DNA from: Geomonas sp. RF6
GTDB taxonomy: Bacteria; Desulfobacterota; Desulfuromonadia; Geobacterales; Geobacteraceae
DNA length: 64,000 bases
Assembly: GCF_021044625.1 (NCBI RefSeq)
Contig: NZ_CP087999.1
Location: 2,832,001-2,896,000, forward strand
Reading direction: 5' to 3'
The notes under the pieces were generated by a model. That model was not told the origin of the DNA. It searched no databases and saw only the letters and a program-made list of their open reading frames with translations. Shown piece by piece: positions 1 to 8,383 of the stretch. Made by a program: the position numbers and the translations under genes. Position 1 is the first letter of the stretch. Each line of letters begins with the position of its first letter.

Positions 1-642
1 ACCGCCGGCACCGCCGTGCAGGAAGTCACCCAGAGTGGCGACGTGCTCCACATCGTCTCAACCACCCGCTCCGCCTCGTGGCTGAGCCATTTCTTTCCCG
101 TCGACGACAGGGTCGAGTCCGTGCTGAAGAAGGGGAATTCCGGCTCGGGGCTGGGGATGCCGCGGTTCTACCGGGAGAGGATAAACGAAGGGAGCACCCA
201 CAGGCACAAGGAGTCGCGCTTTGACGAGCGGGAGCTTACGGTAACGACGAAGGACTTCAGGGACGGCGGGAAGGAGAAGGTGCACAAGATAACCGACCGC
301 ACCTACGACACCCTTTCGTGCATATACTTCATGCGCAAGTGCGACCTTGTGGTCGGCAGCTCCTTCAATATCGAAATCTACGACTGCAAGAAGCTCTGGG
401 ATACGGAGGTGCAGGTTCTTCGCAAGGAGCGGATCACCACGTCGCTGGGGACCTTCAACACGATCGTGGTGAAGCCGATTCTGAGGTTTCAGGGGATGTT
501 TGCGAGGACCGGCGACGTGCACATCTGGGTGACGGACGATGCGCTGCGGGTGCCGGTGAAGATGACCACCAAGGTGAAGCTCGGCAAGATAACGGCGACG
601 CTGGTGGGGGGCTCCTACTGGCCCGAGAAGGCGCAGATGTAG
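1..642 (+). CDS. DUF3108 domain protein, 5' end outside window
   Basis: The reading frame is open from the first base to the TAG at 640-642, so at least 213 residues are present and the true start lies upstream. The C-terminal part contains a GTFNTIVVKP stretch followed by a GDVHIWVTDDALRVPVKM stretch, the pattern seen in DUF3108 proteins, which are predicted secreted or periplasmic beta-rich proteins of unknown function in Geobacter and other proteobacteria. The internal GTG at 16 is only the first in-frame start inside the window. The gene converges with the small membrane-protein gene on the other strand, with 3 bp between the two stop codons. Family call is from recalled motif pattern; function is unknown. 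Confidence 0.75.
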   Translation, partial: TAGTAVQEVTQSGDVLHIVSTTRSASWLSHFFPVDDRVESVLKKGNSGSGLGMPRFYRERINEGSTHRHKESRFDERELTVTTKDFRDGGKEKVHKITDRTYDTLSCIYFMRKCDLVVGSSFNIEIYDCKKLWDTEVQVLRKERITTSLGTFNTIVVKPILRFQGMFARTGDVHIWVTDDALRVPVKMTTKVKLGKITATLVGGSYWPEKAQM

Positions 643-645
643 CGG

Positions 646-1035
646 TTACTGCTGACCTTCGATATGAACGATAATTCTGCCGGGGTGGCCGATCCTCTCT
701 ATGAGGATCTCGCCGCTCCGGCGGTCTATGTTTTCCACCCGGTACCATTTCCCGTCGTACTCGATGGTGGCTCCCTCCCCCATCTCCCTGATGCGCAGCC
801 TCTTCACCACGTCGCGCCCCAGCCCGCCGGTCCCCTTCCAGTAGTCGTCGTAGATCACCCAGCACGCGCTCAGGAAAACGCAGATGATGACGCCGATCCA
901 GAGGAAATCGGAGAGCGCGGGGGGCTCGCCGCGCCCGAGCAGATCCAGCGCGTACGCGAGAGCAAAGAAACCGTCTGTTACCATGGCGCCGTAGGCAATC
1001 TCGACGAGAGGCCGCTCGGCAGCTGTGTCCTTCAT
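646..1035 (-). CDS. Small hypothetical membrane protein
   Basis: 129 residues. One clear membrane segment covers about residues 43-62 (FLWIGVIICVFLSACWV), with a weaker hydrophobic stretch at 12-33. The C-terminal half is soluble, with a pattern of short strands (IEYDGKWYRVENIDRRSGEI) that looks like a small beta-barrel or SH3-like fold, probably cytoplasmic. I do not recognise a named family. It ends tail-to-tail with the DUF3108 gene. Codon use fits the neighbouring genes, so I take it as real. Confidence 0.6.
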   Translation of the reverse strand: MKDTAAERPLVEIAYGAMVTDGFFALAYALDLLGRGEPPALSDFLWIGVIICVFLSACWVIYDDYWKGTGGLGRDVVKRLRIREMGEGATIEYDGKWYRVENIDRRSGEILIERIGHPGRIIVHIEGQQ

Positions 1036-1604
1036 AATCCCTCAATTCATAACATCAGCAATGCCGGCCGTATCCGAGCGGACGGCGAAAATCTATCCTC
1101 CTCCGAAGGAGGGGGGCCACTCCTGCTGCAGGTTGTACTGTAGCCGCGGCATGCGCTGCGCGGAATGTGCCAAATCCGCGATAGCCGAGGCCATCCCCTG
1201 CTATATTTTTACGCCTTGGCGCGAATGGTGGGGGGAACCCTGTTATAGGTAATGATGCCGGAGGCTTAGCGATTGCGGGACTTGTGGCTTCCCCGCCTGG
1301 ATTTTCGGTGATGCGGTGTCGTTGCAGGAGGTTGTGAGGAGAGAAGGGGACCGGTTGGGTGATCTGGCGTGCAATCCGGTGAAATAGCCGGGGGCATCAC
1401 ACAGCTCTGTCGAGTTCTATCGAGAAAATCCTCGACGAGCCGCGTCAACTTGGCGAAGGCTGAACGGTTTCCGTCCTCTTCAAGAAGCGGGCGAGGCGTT
1501 CCCCCCTTTGCGAAGGGGGGACAGGGCGGGACAGGGGGGATTTGCTCCTTCTTGACATGTCGGAGGTGTCGCTTCATACCCGTGGAGGCTCTTACCGTCC
1601 TCTA
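1036..1604. other. Intergenic region with a solo repeat arm
   Basis: No convincing gene. Around 1490-1545 lies one arm of the dispersed element described at 9219-9585: the stem CCCCCC-TTTGCGAA-GGGGGG followed by a GGGGGGATTTG tail. A short frame with a CxxC at about 1150-1252 has no clear ribosome-binding site and no family resemblance, so it is not called. Confidence 0.6.
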
Positions 1605-2990
1605 TCAGAACTCCGCATGCCCCGGCGTTCTCGGGAAGGGGATGACGTCGCGGATGTTTTCCATTCCGGTCAGGTGCATGATGAGGCGCTCGAAGCCGAG
1701 GCCGAAGCCGGCGTGCGGGCAGGAGCCCCAGCGTCTGCTGTCGAGATACCAGCTCAGCGACTCCTTGCTGATCCCGATCTCGTCCATCCGCTTCTCCAGG
1801 AGGTCGAGGCGCTCCTCGCGCTGCGATCCGCCGATGATCTCTCCCACTTTCGGGACGAGCAGATCCATCGCTGCAACGGTGCGGCCGTCGTCGTTCTGGC
1901 GCATGTAGAACGCCTTGATGTCCTTTGGATAGTTCAGCACGAAGAGCGGCCCCCCCACGACCTGCTCCGAGAGGTACCTCTCGTGCTCCGTCTGCAGGTC
2001 GAGCCCCCAGCGCACCGGGTACTGGAACGACGTCCCCGCCTTCTCCAGCCGCTCGATCGCCTCGTTGTAATCCATCCTCGCGAAGCGCGCCTCCGCCAGC
2101 GCGCGAACCCGCTCGATGGCGCCCGGGTCGATCTGCTTGTCGAAGAAGGCCATGTCCTCCGCGCACTCCTCCAGGACGAAGCGGCAGAGGTACTTGATGA
2201 AGTCCTCGGCAAGATCGGCATCGTCGGCCAGATCGGCAAAGGCAATCTCCGGCTCCACCATCCAGAATTCGGCGGCATGTCGGGAGGTATTGGAGTTTTC
2301 GGAGCGGAAGGTCGGCCCGAAGGTGTAGATGGAGGTGAGCCCGCAGGCGAGAACCTCCCCTTCCAGTTGGCCGCTTACCGTCAGTTGGGTCGGCTGCCCG
2401 AAGAAGTCCTGGCAGAAGTCGACCCCGAAGTCGTTGCGGGGGGGCGCGCCGATGTCGAGGGTGGTAACCCGGAACTGCTCGCCGGCTCCCTCGCAGTCGT
2501 TTGCCGTGATGATCGGGGTGTGGACGTAGATGAAGCCGCGCTCCCTGAAGAACTTGTGGATCGCAAAGGAGAGCGCGGAGCGCACCCGGAAGACGGCGCC
2601 GAAAGTGTTGGAACGGGGGCGGAGGTGCGCGATGGTCCTCAGGAACTCGAAGGTGTGGTGCTTCTTCTGCAGGGGGTACTTGTCGTCGACCGTCCCGTAC
2701 ACCGTCACCTTCGTTGCCTGCAATTCCACCGACTGCCCCTTTGCAGGAGAGGCTACCAGGGTCCCTTCCACGCCGATGGCGCTGCCGGTGCCGAGGCGGG
2801 AGATCTCCTCGAAGTCGGGGAGGGTGGCGTCGAGGACGATCTGCAGGCTCGTGAGACAGGAGCCGTCGTTGAGGGCGATGAAGGCAACCCCCTTGCCGGT
2901 ACGCAGCGACCGGACCCATCCTTTGACGCTCACTTCCGTCCCGACCTCGCCCTCTTTCAATAAAGCAGCTATTCTATGGTATTTGCTCAA
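1605..2990 (-). CDS. asnS: Asparaginyl-tRNA synthetase
   Basis: 461 residues, class II aminoacyl-tRNA synthetase that charges tRNA-Asn with asparagine in the cytoplasm. The N-terminal OB-fold anticodon-binding domain (VKGWVRSLRTGKG...IALNDGS) is followed by the catalytic domain. Motif 2 is TFRSENSNTSRHAAEFW and motif 3 is GFGLGFERLIMHLTG near residues 428-442; the C-terminus DVIPFPRTPGHAEF is typical of AsnRS. The frame is open to 3092, but the start chosen is the TTG at 2990, because an AAGGAG site sits 8 bp upstream and the length then matches the family (about 460). The extra 34 residues upstream do not look like coding sequence. Confidence 0.96.
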   Translation of the reverse strand: MSKYHRIAALLKEGEVGTEVSVKGWVRSLRTGKGVAFIALNDGSCLTSLQIVLDATLPDFEEISRLGTGSAIGVEGTLVASPAKGQSVELQATKVTVYGTVDDKYPLQKKHHTFEFLRTIAHLRPRSNTFGAVFRVRSALSFAIHKFFRERGFIYVHTPIITANDCEGAGEQFRVTTLDIGAPPRNDFGVDFCQDFFGQPTQLTVSGQLEGEVLACGLTSIYTFGPTFRSENSNTSRHAAEFWMVEPEIAFADLADDADLAEDFIKYLCRFVLEECAEDMAFFDKQIDPGAIERVRALAEARFARMDYNEAIERLEKAGTSFQYPVRWGLDLQTEHERYLSEQVVGGPLFVLNYPKDIKAFYMRQNDDGRTVAAMDLLVPKVGEIIGGSQREERLDLLEKRMDEIGISKESLSWYLDSRRWGSCPHAGFGLGFERLIMHLTGMENIRDVIPFPRTPGHAEF

Positions 2991-3110
2991 TGTGGAACTC
3001 CTTGTGGAGGATTGAGAGGAAACTGCTTCAGTATATCCTTTTCGTGAAGGACATGCCATTGACAAAGGAATTAAGGATGATGATCGTGCCAATCCCTTGC
3101 CATATGCACG

Positions 3111-3139
3111 TTGACAGCCCTAGTGGCGCAGTATATTTT
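3111..3139 (+). promoter_or_regulatory. Sigma70-type promoter of the PDZ gene
   Basis: TTGACA at 3111-3116, 17 bp spacer, TATTTT at 3134-3139. The expected transcription start is about 3146, 1-2 bases before the ATG at 3148, so the messenger would be leaderless or nearly so. No Shine-Dalgarno sequence precedes the ATG, in agreement. Confidence 0.6.
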
Positions 3140-3147
3140 AGCAAACC

Positions 3148-3513
3148 ATGATGAGACTGATATCCATACTTTTCGTACTCTTGCTGGCGCTGGCACATGC
3201 CGGGTGGTGCGCGAACTCCTCTTCCAACTTCGGCGGCGTAGGGATCGACGGTGTTCCACTTCCGGACGGGAGGATCGCGGTGCGGCAGCTGGTCGCAGGC
3301 GGCCCCGCGGACCTCGCAGGAATCCGCCCAGGCGATATAATCACCCATATCGATGGCAAGGCCACGGCGGGGAGCAATTTTCAGCAGATGGTCGCAACGC
3401 GACTGCGCGGGAAGGCCGGGACGCAGGTCAGGCTGAAGGTGAGGCGACCGGGCACCCCCGACCCTCTCTCCTTCACACTTACCAGAAGGCAGTTGGTGAT
3501 CCCGCACAAGTGA
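3148..3513 (+). CDS. Secreted single-PDZ-domain protein
   Basis: 121 residues. A signal peptide covers about residues 1-22 (hydrophobic core ISILFVLLLALAHAG, likely cleavage after WCA). The rest is one PDZ domain with the ligand-groove and turn pattern GGPADLAGIRPGDIITHIDGK. There is no protease domain, so it is probably a periplasmic peptide-binding or adaptor protein. It sits 37 bp upstream of a glutaredoxin-like gene in the same orientation and probably forms an operon with it. No Shine-Dalgarno is visible and the promoter is placed for a leaderless transcript. The start is fixed by the signal peptide. Confidence 0.8.
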   Translation: MMRLISILFVLLLALAHAGWCANSSSNFGGVGIDGVPLPDGRIAVRQLVAGGPADLAGIRPGDIITHIDGKATAGSNFQQMVATRLRGKAGTQVRLKVRRPGTPDPLSFTLTRRQLVIPHK

Positions 3514-3550
3514 CGCGCTTCAGGCCCCCCCCCGCCGAAAAGGAGGCAAA

Positions 3551-3913
3551 ATGAAAGCCCTGACCGCACTACTCGTCGCATTCCTCCTTCTGATCCCGGT
3601 CTACAGCGGCGCCGAAGACGGGAAGCAGAGCCCGCTCAAGCCCCCCGCAGCAGGCCAGCACTACCCGAAGATCGTCCTCTACTCCACCTCCTGGTGTCCC
3701 CACTGCAAGGCAGCGAAGGAGTACCTTACCGAGCACAACATCCCCTTCATCAACCGCGACGTGGAGATGGACGACGAAGCAATGCAGCTTCTCACCGGCA
3801 AGTACAAGAGCAAAGGGGTACCCGTCATAGTGTTCGGTGACGACGAGATCATCCTCAAAGGATTCGACCAGGCTGAATTCGAGAAGGCGCTGCAAAAGTG
3901 CAGCAAGAAGTAA
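3551..3913 (+). CDS. Exported glutaredoxin-like thiol protein
   Basis: 120 residues. A signal peptide occupies about residues 1-21. The glutaredoxin/thioredoxin-like fold follows, with a C49-P-H-C52 active site (STSWCPHC) and the cis-proline loop KGVPVIVFGD at P91. The active site CPHC is unlike the CPYC of cytoplasmic glutaredoxins. An export signal suggests a role in periplasmic thiol redox chemistry. The start has a strong AAAAGGAGG site 4 bases upstream. It follows the PDZ gene by 37 bp, so the two are probably co-transcribed. A REP element lies just downstream. Confidence 0.82.
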   Translation: MKALTALLVAFLLLIPVYSGAEDGKQSPLKPPAAGQHYPKIVLYSTSWCPHCKAAKEYLTEHNIPFINRDVEMDDEAMQLLTGKYKSKGVPVIVFGDDEIILKGFDQAEFEKALQKCSKK

Positions 3914-3921
3914 TGAAGCAA

Positions 3922-4013
3922 TGTAGGCCGGAATAAGCGAAGCGTTTCCGGCAAATCCAGGCCGATTTTCGGCTGCGCCGACGCCGGGAACGCCTGCTTA
4001 TCCCGCCCTGCAG
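3922..4013. repeat. REP/BIME-like element copy A
   Basis: Two inverted palindromic units: the first begins TGTAGGCCGGAATAAGC and carries GCGTTTCCGGCA; the second reads GCCGGGAACGCCTGCTTATCC and ends in a degenerate CCGCCCTGCA. This matches the copies at 28907, 34397 and 38884. It lies directly behind the glutaredoxin-like gene, the usual place for REP sequences. Confidence 0.8.
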
Positions 4014-4155
4014 CAGGACCATGAGCTTCAGTGAGGAGGCGACGCATTGCCTCCTCTCAAACCCCTTCCTGCAATCTTTCCCCGAGCACCCAAACAGCTT
4101 CCCCTGCCGGCATAGCCGATGATGCCGAGGGAGAAGGGGAATGTCGCCCGACGCG

Positions 4156-4184
4156 TTGACGTGGGAACACTTCTTGGATAAATT
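4156..4184 (+). promoter_or_regulatory. Putative sigma70 promoter upstream of the ParB-like gene
   Basis: TTGACG at 4156-4161, 17 bp spacer, TAAATT at 4179-4184. It would give an untranslated leader of about 245 bases before the chosen start at 4437. Apart from the REP element and this promoter, the stretch 3914-4436 shows nothing I can name. Confidence 0.45.
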
Positions 4185-4436
4185 AACAATATCTAATTAT
4201 TTAGAGGGGTATCTGTAGCCACAGCGGTTCGCCCTCCAGGCGTTCGACCGATTCATCCCCTTGCCGGACGGATCAACCTGTTATTCCAGCCGGTCCACCT
4301 GTCCTCCCACGGTATCTTGCCGTGGCGCCGTTTGCCGCCCGATCACGGTCCGGATGCGGCGCTTGGTGCTCGTGTCCACGCTGCACCGGCCACGATCGCT
4401 GCCCTTGATGCAACGTCTTCTTCGGAGAGGTCGCTG

Positions 4437-5225
4437 ATGACCCAGGAACCAAAGAAGTACAAGCATGGCAAGTTGTATGACCTGAACATCTCCGACCTGC
4501 TCCTCGACACGGCGCAGCCACGCAAGTATTTCGACGAGGAGGCGCTCGCCGAACTCAAAGCGTCCATAGAGAAGCACGGCGTGCTGCAGCCCGTTCTCGT
4601 CCGCAGTGGAGAGAAGGGCGGCTTCCTCGTCGTATCGGGGGAGCGCCGCTTCCAGGCGTCGGTCAAGGCGGGGTTGACCACCATCCCCGCCCTTCTCACC
4701 GAGGGTGATCCGGTGGAAATATCCATCGTGGAAAACCTGCTGCGTGAGAACCTGACGGCGATCGAGGAGGCGGAGGCGATAGAAAGGCTGCGGGCGACCC
4801 ACAACTACCAGCTGAAAGACCTCTCCGGAATCCTCGGGAAGGCGGAGTCGACCGTCTGCGAGATTCTCTCCCTCAACAAGCTCCCCGAGGACGTAAAGGA
4901 TGAGTGCCGCAACAACCCTAAGGCGTCGAGGGCTCTGCTGGTAAAGATCGCCCGGGAGCACAGCCAGGAGAAGATGAGGGCTCTCTACCAGAAGTACAAG
5001 GACGTCTTGACGGGGGAGGCTGCAAAGGTATCACGCCGGTCCCTCCCGACAGAGGTGCAGGGAGATTTCACCTTCGTGAACAGGTGCACGAGGCGCATCA
5101 ACGCCCTCGAGATCGCCATGCTCGACGACGCCCAGTTACAGGAGCTGGCCGCCGATCTTCAGAACCTGCGCTCGGCGGCCTTCAAAAAGCTCAAGGCCAT
5201 GAAGGCCCGTGCCCAGCGGATCTAG
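4437..5225 (+). CDS. ParB/Spo0J-family DNA-binding protein
   Basis: 262 residues. N-terminal ParB/sulfiredoxin-like nuclease-fold domain with box I-like QPRKYF (27-32), the box II core GERR (68-71) and VENLLRENLTAIEEAEA (about 98-114). A helix-turn-helix follows at about residues 123-150 (DLSGILGKAESTVCEILSLNKLP). No parA gene is adjacent and this locus does not look like an origin region, so it is probably a second, orphan ParB-like regulator rather than the chromosome segregation ParB. The frame is open from 4317, but ATG 4437 has a GGAGAGG site 6 bases upstream and begins the conserved part. Confidence 0.8.
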   Translation: MTQEPKKYKHGKLYDLNISDLLLDTAQPRKYFDEEALAELKASIEKHGVLQPVLVRSGEKGGFLVVSGERRFQASVKAGLTTIPALLTEGDPVEISIVENLLRENLTAIEEAEAIERLRATHNYQLKDLSGILGKAESTVCEILSLNKLPEDVKDECRNNPKASRALLVKIAREHSQEKMRALYQKYKDVLTGEAAKVSRRSLPTEVQGDFTFVNRCTRRINALEIAMLDDAQLQELAADLQNLRSAAFKKLKAMKARAQRI

Positions 5226-5317
5226 CACATGAAGGGCTCAAAAGTTCGGCGTGCCGAATTTGACTGCAACCCCTCGATCTTGTTACACTTTCAAAGTAGA
5301 AAAAGAGGGGGTGTACC

Positions 5318-6094
5318 ATGCGGGGCGGCAGATGGGGGAATTTGTTGCGGGACGGCGGTGACGCCATACTCCCGGTCAGAGGGATAAGGGGAGATAAGCC
5401 TATTTTTACCGTGGAAGAACGAGAAAAACTGTCCGACCTCCTTGCCAGAGCGGTAAACCCTGACGAGGCCCTGACGGTGGAAGGGCTGCATGGCTTCCTC
5501 TTCGGCCTCGCCATCACCCCTGAGCCGGTCATGCCGAGCGAGTGGCTGCCGCAGGTCTTCGGCGAGGCGGTCGCAGACTTCGCCAGCAATGTGGACGCCA
5601 ATGAGACGCTCGAGTACCTTTTCGGCGCCTACCACCGCATCTGCATCCTGAACGAGCAGGACCTCCTCTACTTTCCCTTCGACATGGAGACGTTGAAGGA
5701 GGACGATCTGGAAAGGATCGGGGAGTGGGCGTACGGGCTGTACGCTGCGATGTGCCTGCGACTCAATGTGTGGGGGATAGACGAACGGGTCGTGACCGAG
5801 CTGGAGATGTCGGACGAGGATCGATACCTCTCGGCGTCGTGCAGCGTGGTCCTCGGGGTGGCGGTGCCGGAGAGCGTTCCGGAGCTTTTCGAGGATGCGC
5901 GCCAGGCGGACATGGGTACCATAACAGCGATTCTTTATGCAGCGCTCCCTGAAGCGGTATCGACGCTGCGAGACCATGCGAGGAAGGTCAGAAAGACGCT
6001 GTCTTACCCTCCCTATGACACGGAGGAGCTCATCAAGGAGCGCCTCTGCCCGTGCGGCAGCGGGAAAAGCTTCGGCGACTGCTGCGGCAAGTAA
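5318..6094 (+). CDS. YecA/UPF0149-family protein with C-terminal SEC-C motif
   Basis: 258 residues. The body matches the YecA/UPF0149 family (TVEGLHGFLFGLAITPEPVMPSEWL, then LYFPFDMETL...). The last 15 residues form a SEC-C zinc-binding motif, CPCGSGKSFGDCCGK (244-258), like the one at the SecA C-terminus, which in YecA-type proteins is linked to binding SecA or ribosomes. Start ATG 5318 has a G-rich stretch 5-10 bases upstream; a GTG at 5411 is an alternative that would remove a poorly conserved N-terminus. Confidence 0.8.
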   Translation: MRGGRWGNLLRDGGDAILPVRGIRGDKPIFTVEEREKLSDLLARAVNPDEALTVEGLHGFLFGLAITPEPVMPSEWLPQVFGEAVADFASNVDANETLEYLFGAYHRICILNEQDLLYFPFDMETLKEDDLERIGEWAYGLYAAMCLRLNVWGIDERVVTELEMSDEDRYLSASCSVVLGVAVPESVPELFEDARQADMGTITAILYAALPEAVSTLRDHARKVRKTLSYPPYDTEELIKERLCPCGSGKSFGDCCGK

Positions 6095-6215
6095 TACCCT
6101 CGCTCTCCCTCCCTCCCTCCGTTGTGACTCTACTCTCCCTCTCTCTCACCACCTCTCCCGCCCCGGATGCTGGGAAAACTGGAGCAGGCAGCAAAGAGCA
6201 AATCCCCCCTGCCCC

Positions 6216-7522
6216 CAGCGTTGTCCGGTTAGGTTCTTGCTCTCTGAAATCTTTGATATTGCTGTACTTTTTGCTTGACATCTGTTGAAGGGTGGCGCGC
6301 GCCGCGTTCGTAACTACGTAATTCGGGAGTGGTTACGACATGCGTCCCTTCAGCAGACAAAAGCCTCAGAATCCTTATGAATTTAATAGACTTCTCGACC
6401 CAGTAAAGAGATCATGCACCCCTGTTTCTCCACTTACATCGAGAGGTTACCGACCGTTGCAACTGTCATTCGACGATCAGCTAAAGGCCCTTGTCTACTA
6501 CCATCTCCAGGAATTCTCTTCTGGAAGAGAACTGATCCAGGCCCTGGAACAGGACAATTTCGCCAAGGAATGTGTTGCGCCACCTAAAGGCGTTAAAAAA
6601 TCCGCCTTTTTTGAGGCTATCAACACACGTGGACTCGAACAACTCACTGAAATCTTTGGAGCACTGGCGAAAGAGGCTCGCAAAGTCATTCCCGCCCAAC
6701 ACGCAGAACTTGGCAACCTTGTTGGCATCGATGGATCTGTCATCGACGCTTTGATGTCCATGGATTGGGCGCAGTACTCAAGCACTCACAATAAAGCCAA
6801 AGCCCACGTAGGCCTTGATCTGAACCGTGGTGTGCCGACGAGTGTGGTCGTGACTGACGCTAACCAGGTGGAGCGGCAGTATGTAGACCGTATCCTCCAG
6901 CCTGGCGAAACTGCTGTCCTTGATCGAGGGTACCAATGCAACGCCGACTTCGATCAGTGGCAAGAAGACGGCAAACTCTTTATCTGCCGCATCCAGCAGA
7001 GAGCCAGAAAGAAGGTCGTCCGTCAAAATCCTCTTCCGCACAGTGACATCGTCTTTTATGACGCCATCGTTATTCTGGGCAAGAAGGGGCTCACTGAAGG
7101 GCAGAAAGAGCTCCGAGTAGTTGGCTATCGCGTTGACCGAAAGGAATACTGGGTTGCGACAAACCGCTATGACCTTACCGCTGAACAGGTGGCCGAAGCA
7201 TACAAACTACGTTGGAACATAGAGACCTTCTTTGGCTGGTGGAAACGATACCTCAACGTCTACCACTTAATCGCCAGAAGCCAGTATGGCATGATGGTGC
7301 AGGTCCTCAGTGGACTTATCACTTACCTTCTCCTGGCCATTTACTGCCAAGAACAGCATAACGAGCGGGTGAGCATCAATCGTGTCAGAGAGCTAAGAAA
7401 CAAAATCGCTAGTGAAGCTGCTGGAATGGCAGCTGAAGCCTCTAGACTGCGAAAAAATGAGGCCAAAAAAAACCGAAAAAAGCAGAAACGACGCAAAGCA
7501 AAAACCTAACCGGACAACGCTG
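6216..7522 (+). mobile_element. Complete IS4-family insertion sequence
   Basis: About 1307 bp. Terminal inverted repeats are perfect over 20 bp (left 6216-6235, beginning CAGCGTTGTCC; right 7503-7522), extending to about 25 bp with one mismatch. A 9 bp direct repeat, CCCTGCCCC, flanks the element at 6207-6215 and 7523-7531 and is best read as the target duplication. It encodes one intact DDE transposase whose stop codon lies inside the right inverted repeat. The target is a solo arm of the dispersed repeat element described at 9219-9585. Base composition is lower in GC than the surrounding genes. Confidence 0.92.
6340..7509 (+). CDS. IS4-family DDE transposase
   Basis: 389 residues, intact. 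Catalytic triad by position: D131 (GIDGS), D205 (VLDRGY) and E305. The E lies in the exact IS4 signature Y-x2-R-x3-E-x6-K: Y298, R301, E305, K312 in YKLRWNIETFFGWWK. The C-terminus is very basic (KKNRKKQKRRKAK). ATG 6340 has a GGAG 9 bases upstream. The TAA at 7507-7509 is inside the right inverted repeat, so the coding region fills the element to its end. No frameshift or truncation; the element could be active. Confidence 0.95.
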   Translation: MRPFSRQKPQNPYEFNRLLDPVKRSCTPVSPLTSRGYRPLQLSFDDQLKALVYYHLQEFSSGRELIQALEQDNFAKECVAPPKGVKKSAFFEAINTRGLEQLTEIFGALAKEARKVIPAQHAELGNLVGIDGSVIDALMSMDWAQYSSTHNKAKAHVGLDLNRGVPTSVVVTDANQVERQYVDRILQPGETAVLDRGYQCNADFDQWQEDGKLFICRIQQRARKKVVRQNPLPHSDIVFYDAIVILGKKGLTEGQKELRVVGYRVDRKEYWVATNRYDLTAEQVAEAYKLRWNIETFFGWWKRYLNVYHLIARSQYGMMVQVLSGLITYLLLAIYCQEQHNERVSINRVRELRNKIASEAAGMAAEASRLRKNEAKKNRKKQKRRKAKT

Positions 7523-7605
7523 CCCTGCCCCCCCTTCGCAAAGGGGGGAACGTTAGGCCGTCTGCAGTGCTTCGTGGCAATGTACCCACGCTCCCCCGGA
7601 ATCCC
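7523..7605. repeat. Solo repeat arm interrupted by the IS4 element
   Basis: Joining 6198-6215 with the sequence after one target-site copy recreates the right arm of the 370 bp element: CAAATCCCCCCTGCCCC, then the stem CCCCTTCGCAAAGGGG, then GAACGTTAGGCC and GTGGCAATGTACCCACG. The arm ends about 25 bp before the stop codon of cbiO. Confidence 0.8.
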
Positions 7606-7627
7606 CAGATCGTCCAGAATGGCACCT

Positions 7628-8383
7628 TCACCCTTGCCGGCCGCACACAGGGCACCCCTGCATGGACAGGGGCTTCTCCAGCCGGCAGCGGGCGAGTAGC
7701 TCCTCGTCGGCAAAGACATCCTTTGTCGGGGCGTCCGCCGCGACCTCCCCTTCGTGCAGCACGATCGTCCGCTCGCACAGGTCGAGCACCATGTCCAGGT
7801 CGTGCGTGGTGAAGATCTTCGTGTGCCGGAACTCCCTCAGAAGCCCGATGAGCTGCCGGCGAGAGAATGGGTCGAGGCCGTTTGTCGGCTCGTCCATCAC
7901 CAGGATGTCCGGCGACATGGAAAGGACGGTGGCAATGGCAACCCGCTTCTTCTCCCCGCCGGAAAGGTGATACGGAGCCTTCTCCTTGAGGTGTGCGGCT
8001 CCGACCCGCTCCAGTGCCTCGCAAACCCGCCGCTCCGCTTCCCCAGTGCTCATCCCCAGGTTCAACGGCCCGAAGGCAACATCGTCATAAACGGTCGGCA
8101 TGAAGAGCTGGTCGTCCGGCTCCTGGAAAACCATCCCCACGGTGCGCCTGATCTGCGGCAGCGTCCCTTTTTCCAGCGGCAGGTCGCCGATCCTCACAGA
8201 GCCGGTGCCTGGGGCGAGATAGCCGTTCAGGTGGAGGAGGAGGGTCGATTTTCCTGCTCCGTTGGCGCCGATAATCGCTACCGACTCGCCGTGGTGAATG
8301 CGGAAGGAGACTTCCCGCAAGGCGGTCGTCCCGTCCGGGTACACATGCCCCAGGTTTTTTACCTCAACGATGTGGTGGCTCAT
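7628..8383 (-). CDS. cbiO: Energy-coupling factor ATPase, cobalt/nickel transporter
   Basis: 251 residues. ABC ATPase with Walker A GANGAGKST (39-47), signature LSGGEKKR, Walker B DILVMDEPTNGLD and switch TTHDLD. With CbiQ and CbiM it forms an ECF transporter that brings in cobalt or nickel. The start at 8383 overlaps the cbiQ stop codon by 4 bp (ATGA), which implies translational coupling; the upstream extension of the frame lies inside cbiQ and is discarded. The C-terminus has a CPVC tail, which is odd for this family and could bind metal. Cobalt or nickel cannot be told apart from the ATPase. Confidence 0.9.
   Translation of the reverse strand: MSHHIVEVKNLGHVYPDGTTALREVSFRIHHGESVAIIGANGAGKSTLLLHLNGYLAPGTGSVRIGDLPLEKGTLPQIRRTVGMVFQEPDDQLFMPTVYDDVAFGPLNLGMSTGEAERRVCEALERVGAAHLKEKAPYHLSGGEKKRVAIATVLSMSPDILVMDEPTNGLDPFSRRQLIGLLREFRHTKIFTTHDLDMVLDLCERTIVLHEGEVAADAPTKDVFADEELLARCRLEKPLSMQGCPVCGRQG

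Noticed and set aside
1150-1252. Short frame with CxxC upstream of asnS
   Set aside because: No ribosome-binding site, next to a repeat arm and no family resemblance.
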